NCBI RefSeq assembly: GCF_016495865.1 | Contig: NZ_CP054706.1 | Location: 2,232,001 to 2,296,000 of the forward strand | DNA length: 64,000 nucleotides | Direction: 5' to 3' | Source of the DNA: Salicibibacter cibi | GTDB lineage: Bacteria; Bacillota; Bacilli; Bacillales; Marinococcaceae | Shown here: positions 61,329 to 64,000 of the stretch, one piece after another | How the letters are laid out: the number at the start of each line of letters is the position of its first letter | Position numbering within the stretch: position 1 is the stretch's first letter | Notes under the pieces: generated by a model | The model's input: the letters and a program-made list of their open reading frames with translations, nothing else | The model's database searches: none | Told to the model about the DNA's origin: nothing | Translations under genes and position numbers: made by a program

Positions 61329-62996
61329 CTATGATGACTTACTCTTTTCCGCTTCTTCATTTTGCAGCTGGCGCCACAAGATTTTTCCGCTTGCCGTGGT
61401 CGGCAGCGATTCGCGAAATTCCACTAATCTCGGGTATTTGTAAGCGGCCATTTGTTCTTTAGCCCAAGCGATTATCTCTTCTTCGGTGACGTTCCCTTCA
61501 GATTCGGGATGCAGAACGACGAATGCTTTCACATTCTCGCCTCTTACCGGATCGGGAACGCCGATCACACATGCTTGCTGAATATCCGGGTGGTTGAAAA
61601 GATACGATTCTACTTCCGACGGCCAGACGTTATAGCCGGCCGCGTTGATCATTCGCTTAATCCGGTCGACCATAAAGAAGTACCCGTCTTCATCGATGCG
61701 ACCCATATCCCCTGTGCGGAAAAAGTTTTTGCCGTCGATCTCAACAAAAGCCTCGGCTGTCTCTTGCGGACGGTTATAGTATCCCTGAAACACTTGCGGT
61801 CCGTTGGTGATAATTTCCCCAACTTCTCCGATCCCGAGTTCTTGCAAGGTGACAGGGTCAATCACGCGGGAATCGACATCAAAAGTGGGAATGCCCAAAC
61901 ATTGCAATTTTGGCGCTTGCGGCGGGTTAAAATGCGTCTGGGCAATGGTTTCGGTCAACCCGTAACCTTCAAAATATTGCAGCCCCAACCATTCATGTAA
62001 TCGCTTCCCGACCGCTGCCGGAAGCGCCGCTCCACCTCCCGAAATCGCTTTCAGAGAAGAGATGTCATAGTCGTGAATATGTGGATTCGCAAGGAAATCA
62101 ACCAACATTGTGCTGATATTCACCCAATTGGTACATTTATAACGATCAATCATTTCCAATGCGTGTTGCCGGTTCCACCTCGTCAAGATGACAATGGAAG
62201 CGCCGATGGTTAAGGGCGCCAGCAAACAAGCCATGACCCCTGTAACATGGAAAAACGGCAATGCAGCCAGATGAACAGTGCTATTGGTGGCGTTGCCCTG
62301 ATGGATACCGCCAAATATATTGGCTTGGTAGGAATAATGCGTATGAACACACCCTTTTGGCATCCCTGTTGTTCCTGATGTGTAAGGTAAAAAAGCTACA
62401 TCTTCTTGTTTCCCGGCATATTCACTTGGGATATAATTGTTAGCTAACGCGTCATTCCAAGTAACTTCAGAATGGTTTTTCGCGGGCGCACTGACGGCGT
62501 CAGGCAGATCCGAAAATACCTCCCGATCCGGCAAATAATCAGAGTATGCCGCAACGAGAATAGATTCGAGTGTCGTTGTCGCTTTTAACCCTTGCACGTT
62601 TTCATAGATTTCCTGACCAACGATCCCCACCTTGATCCCGCAATCCTTGATGCAAAACGCCAATTCGGCCGCTTTGTTCATCGGATTGATCGGAACAACC
62701 ACCGCCCCTACACGCAAAATAGCAAAGAGCGAGATGATATATTGCGGGGCGTTTTGCATGTAAAGCATCACGCGATCGCCTTTTCTGACGTTAAACCCAT
62801 GTTCCAGATAGCCCGCAAGCCCTTCCACTTCTAAAAATAAATCGGTATACGTATACGAAGCCCCGTAATAGTGAACGGCCACTTTGTCCGGGTATCTCTT
62901 CGCACTCACTAACAAGTTGTCATAGACGGTCGTCCCCGGTACCGTCAACGTTTTCGGCAACCGTTCCGGCCACGACGGATAATGTTTCGTGTTCAT
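61329..62996 (-). CDS. Long-chain-fatty-acid-CoA ligase-like enzyme, copy 2
   Basis: A 555-residue AMP-forming ligase, paralogue of copy 1, with the same P-loop (PYTSGTTGMPKGCVHTH), GYGLTETIAQTHFNPPQAPK, FRTGDMGRIDEDGYFFMVDR and PTTASGKILWRQLQ. By eye roughly six of seven residues are identical to copy 1. It follows the 2-oxoacid dehydrogenase E2 gene after 50 bases in the same direction. The pairing with an E2 suggests use of branched or other acyl-CoAs, which is inference. ATG at 62996 after GGGGGAAAGATTC. Confidence 0.92.
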   Translation of the reverse strand: MNTKHYPSWPERLPKTLTVPGTTVYDNLLVSAKRYPDKVAVHYYGASYTYTDLFLEVEGLAGYLEHGFNVRKGDRVMLYMQNAPQYIISLFAILRVGAVVVPINPMNKAAELAFCIKDCGIKVGIVGQEIYENVQGLKATTTLESILVAAYSDYLPDREVFSDLPDAVSAPAKNHSEVTWNDALANNYIPSEYAGKQEDVAFLPYTSGTTGMPKGCVHTHYSYQANIFGGIHQGNATNSTVHLAALPFFHVTGVMACLLAPLTIGASIVILTRWNRQHALEMIDRYKCTNWVNISTMLVDFLANPHIHDYDISSLKAISGGGAALPAAVGKRLHEWLGLQYFEGYGLTETIAQTHFNPPQAPKLQCLGIPTFDVDSRVIDPVTLQELGIGEVGEIITNGPQVFQGYYNRPQETAEAFVEIDGKNFFRTGDMGRIDEDGYFFMVDRIKRMINAAGYNVWPSEVESYLFNHPDIQQACVIGVPDPVRGENVKAFVVLHPESEGNVTEEEIIAWAKEQMAAYKYPRLVEFRESLPTTASGKILWRQLQNEEAEKSKSS

Positions 62997-63045
62997 GAAT
63001 CTTTCCCCCTAAAAATAATGTTCTTCTTCCGCGTTTGTCTTTTTT

Positions 63046-64000
63046 TCACCCCCCTTTTAGGATAAATAACTCAGGTTTTTCCAAATAAGCTTCCAGAGAA
63101 CTCATAAACTGACCACAGTGTTCTCCGTCGATCACACGATGATCAAAGGTTATAGACATTCCCATTACATCACCAATTTGAATCTCATTATCTTTAACAA
63201 CTGGCTTTCTTTTGATGGCATGGACACCAAGAATAGCGACCTCCGGCGGATTAATGATAGGGGTTGCGAAAAAGCCTCCGCTTCTCCCTGTATTGGAAAT
63301 GGTAAACGTACTGCCCGATAATTCGTCCGATCTTAATTTTTTTGCACGCGCTCGTGTGGACAGGTCTTCAATACTGTTCGCAATCTCTTCCACACTTAAC
63401 TTATCTGCTGCTTTAAGAACCGGAACGACCAAACCATCTTCCGTCGCAGTAGCAATTCCGATATGAATATCTGTTTGATAATGAAAAAGCATATTTTCTT
63501 TATCAACTCTGCCGTTAAATCTTGGGTTTTGTTTTAATGAAAGTGCCACAGCTTTTACAATAAAAGGCAAATAGGTTAATGTGCTATTTTGCACCTCGTT
63601 TTTTAGTAAACTTCGAAATTCACTTAAACGACTCACATCCACTTCATCCATCCCCGTGCATTGAGGAATTTCATTCATGGAATGAGTCATATTTTCAAAG
63701 ATCTTTTTCCTGACCCCTTTGATCGGTTCACTATGAGATTCAGAAAGATTTGGCGCTTCATTACCTTTTTCATGAAGACGCACATCATCTGCCGTTATCT
63801 TTCCGGCTCTCCCCGTCGGGGTGACCTCAGATATCGTAACCCCGAGTTGCCTGGCCAGCTTTCTCACCGTGGGCGCGGCTTTTACTCTTCGAGAAGGAGA
63901 ATGACTGTTAATCTTTTTATTGGATTCATCTTTTTCGTCCTCTCCATCATTCATTCCCTCGCTTTCCGTTTTTATAGAAATTAGCGTTTCTCCAACTTTG
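63046..64000 (-). CDS. 2-oxoacid dehydrogenase E2 (dihydrolipoyl acyltransferase), 3' part
   Basis: The C-terminal 317 codons of an E2 subunit; the gene enters from the right edge. KVGETLISIKTESEG is the end of the lipoyl domain, followed by an acidic/basic linker, the E3-binding domain (APTVRKLARQLGVTISEV, TPTGRAGKITADDV) and the catalytic acyltransferase domain ending with GMSITFDHRVIDGEHCGQF (catalytic His and Asp). An ATG at 63954 inside the linker is not the real start. It would be part of a pyruvate, acetoin or branched-chain 2-oxoacid dehydrogenase complex; E1 genes should lie further right. Confidence 0.92.
   Translation of the reverse strand, partial: KVGETLISIKTESEGMNDGEDEKDESNKKINSHSPSRRVKAAPTVRKLARQLGVTISEVTPTGRAGKITADDVRLHEKGNEAPNLSESHSEPIKGVRKKIFENMTHSMNEIPQCTGMDEVDVSRLSEFRSLLKNEVQNSTLTYLPFIVKAVALSLKQNPRFNGRVDKENMLFHYQTDIHIGIATATEDGLVVPVLKAADKLSVEEIANSIEDLSTRARAKKLRSDELSGSTFTISNTGRSGGFFATPIINPPEVAILGVHAIKRKPVVKDNEIQIGDVMGMSITFDHRVIDGEHCGQFMSSLEAYLEKPELFILKGG

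Noticed and set aside
1..64000. tRNA or rRNA genes
   Set aside because: No cloverleaf-like or ribosomal sequence was noticed on either strand while reading; a dedicated scan was not possible.

Overview
The window reads as a low-GC Gram-positive chromosome, most likely a halophilic or alkaliphilic member of the Bacillaceae. The basis is GGAGG-type ribosome binding sites, sigma-A-type promoters, CcpA-type cre sites, the CpsBCD-type tyrosine kinase/phosphatase set, very acidic secreted lipoproteins and Bacillus-type regulators. The genus is inference. Base composition is mosaic: AT-rich blocks (about 1-6.9 kb, 8.4-17.3 kb, 33-46.3 kb) alternate with GC-richer ones (aldehyde dehydrogenase at 7-8.4 kb and most of 46.4-64 kb).

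Region 1 (1-17.3 kb, almost all minus strand) is organic-acid catabolism. It has two tripartite tricarboxylate transporter (TTT) sets: tctC-tctA-tctB with a frameshifted tctA, followed by an M24 peptidase, and a second intact set led by an IclR regulator. With them are an RraA-like aldolase, SDR enzymes (one frameshifted), a succinate-semialdehyde-type dehydrogenase, a quinone oxidoreductase, a TPP enzyme and a zinc dehydrogenase.

Region 2 (17.4-33 kb) is a mobile-element landing zone. It carries an IS110-type transposase with a candidate bridge-RNA leader, a DDE transposase with candidate ends, transposase fragments, and five degenerate copies of a short sigma-70-like gene, four of them followed by strong hairpins. 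Set among them is an intact gene group for uptake and activation of a carboxylic acid (TetR regulator, acyl-CoA synthetase, thiolase, DUF35 Zn-ribbon protein, SSS symporter and a tiny membrane protein beside it), and an HDAC-like deacetylase.

Region 3 (33-51.5 kb) starts with a two-gene Pycsar anti-phage system (nucleotide cyclase plus membrane effector). Next comes a capsule/exopolysaccharide cluster: sugar transferase, ATP-grasp protein, flippase (frameshifted), polymerase, glycosyltransferases and the CapE-CapF-CapG set that makes UDP-N-acetyl-L-fucosamine. GC-richer core genes follow: an EpsC-type dehydratase (frameshifted), CpsB phosphatase, CpsD kinase, CpsC modulator and a divergent LCP-family attachment enzyme.

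Region 4 (51.5-64 kb) has unusual repeat DNA (a 21-bp tandem, a 52-bp-period hairpin repeat and a 21-copy 52-bp array) around a HTH/PIN toxin-antitoxin-like pair. After several small proteins come an MDR reductase/nitronate monooxygenase pair, a phosphotriesterase-family hydrolase, two tandem-duplicated acyl-CoA ligases and the 3' part of a 2-oxoacid dehydrogenase E2 gene that runs off the window.

Four large genes carry a single frame change each (tctA, SDR, flippase, epsC-like). From one sequence alone, real decay, phase variation and assembly error cannot be separated.
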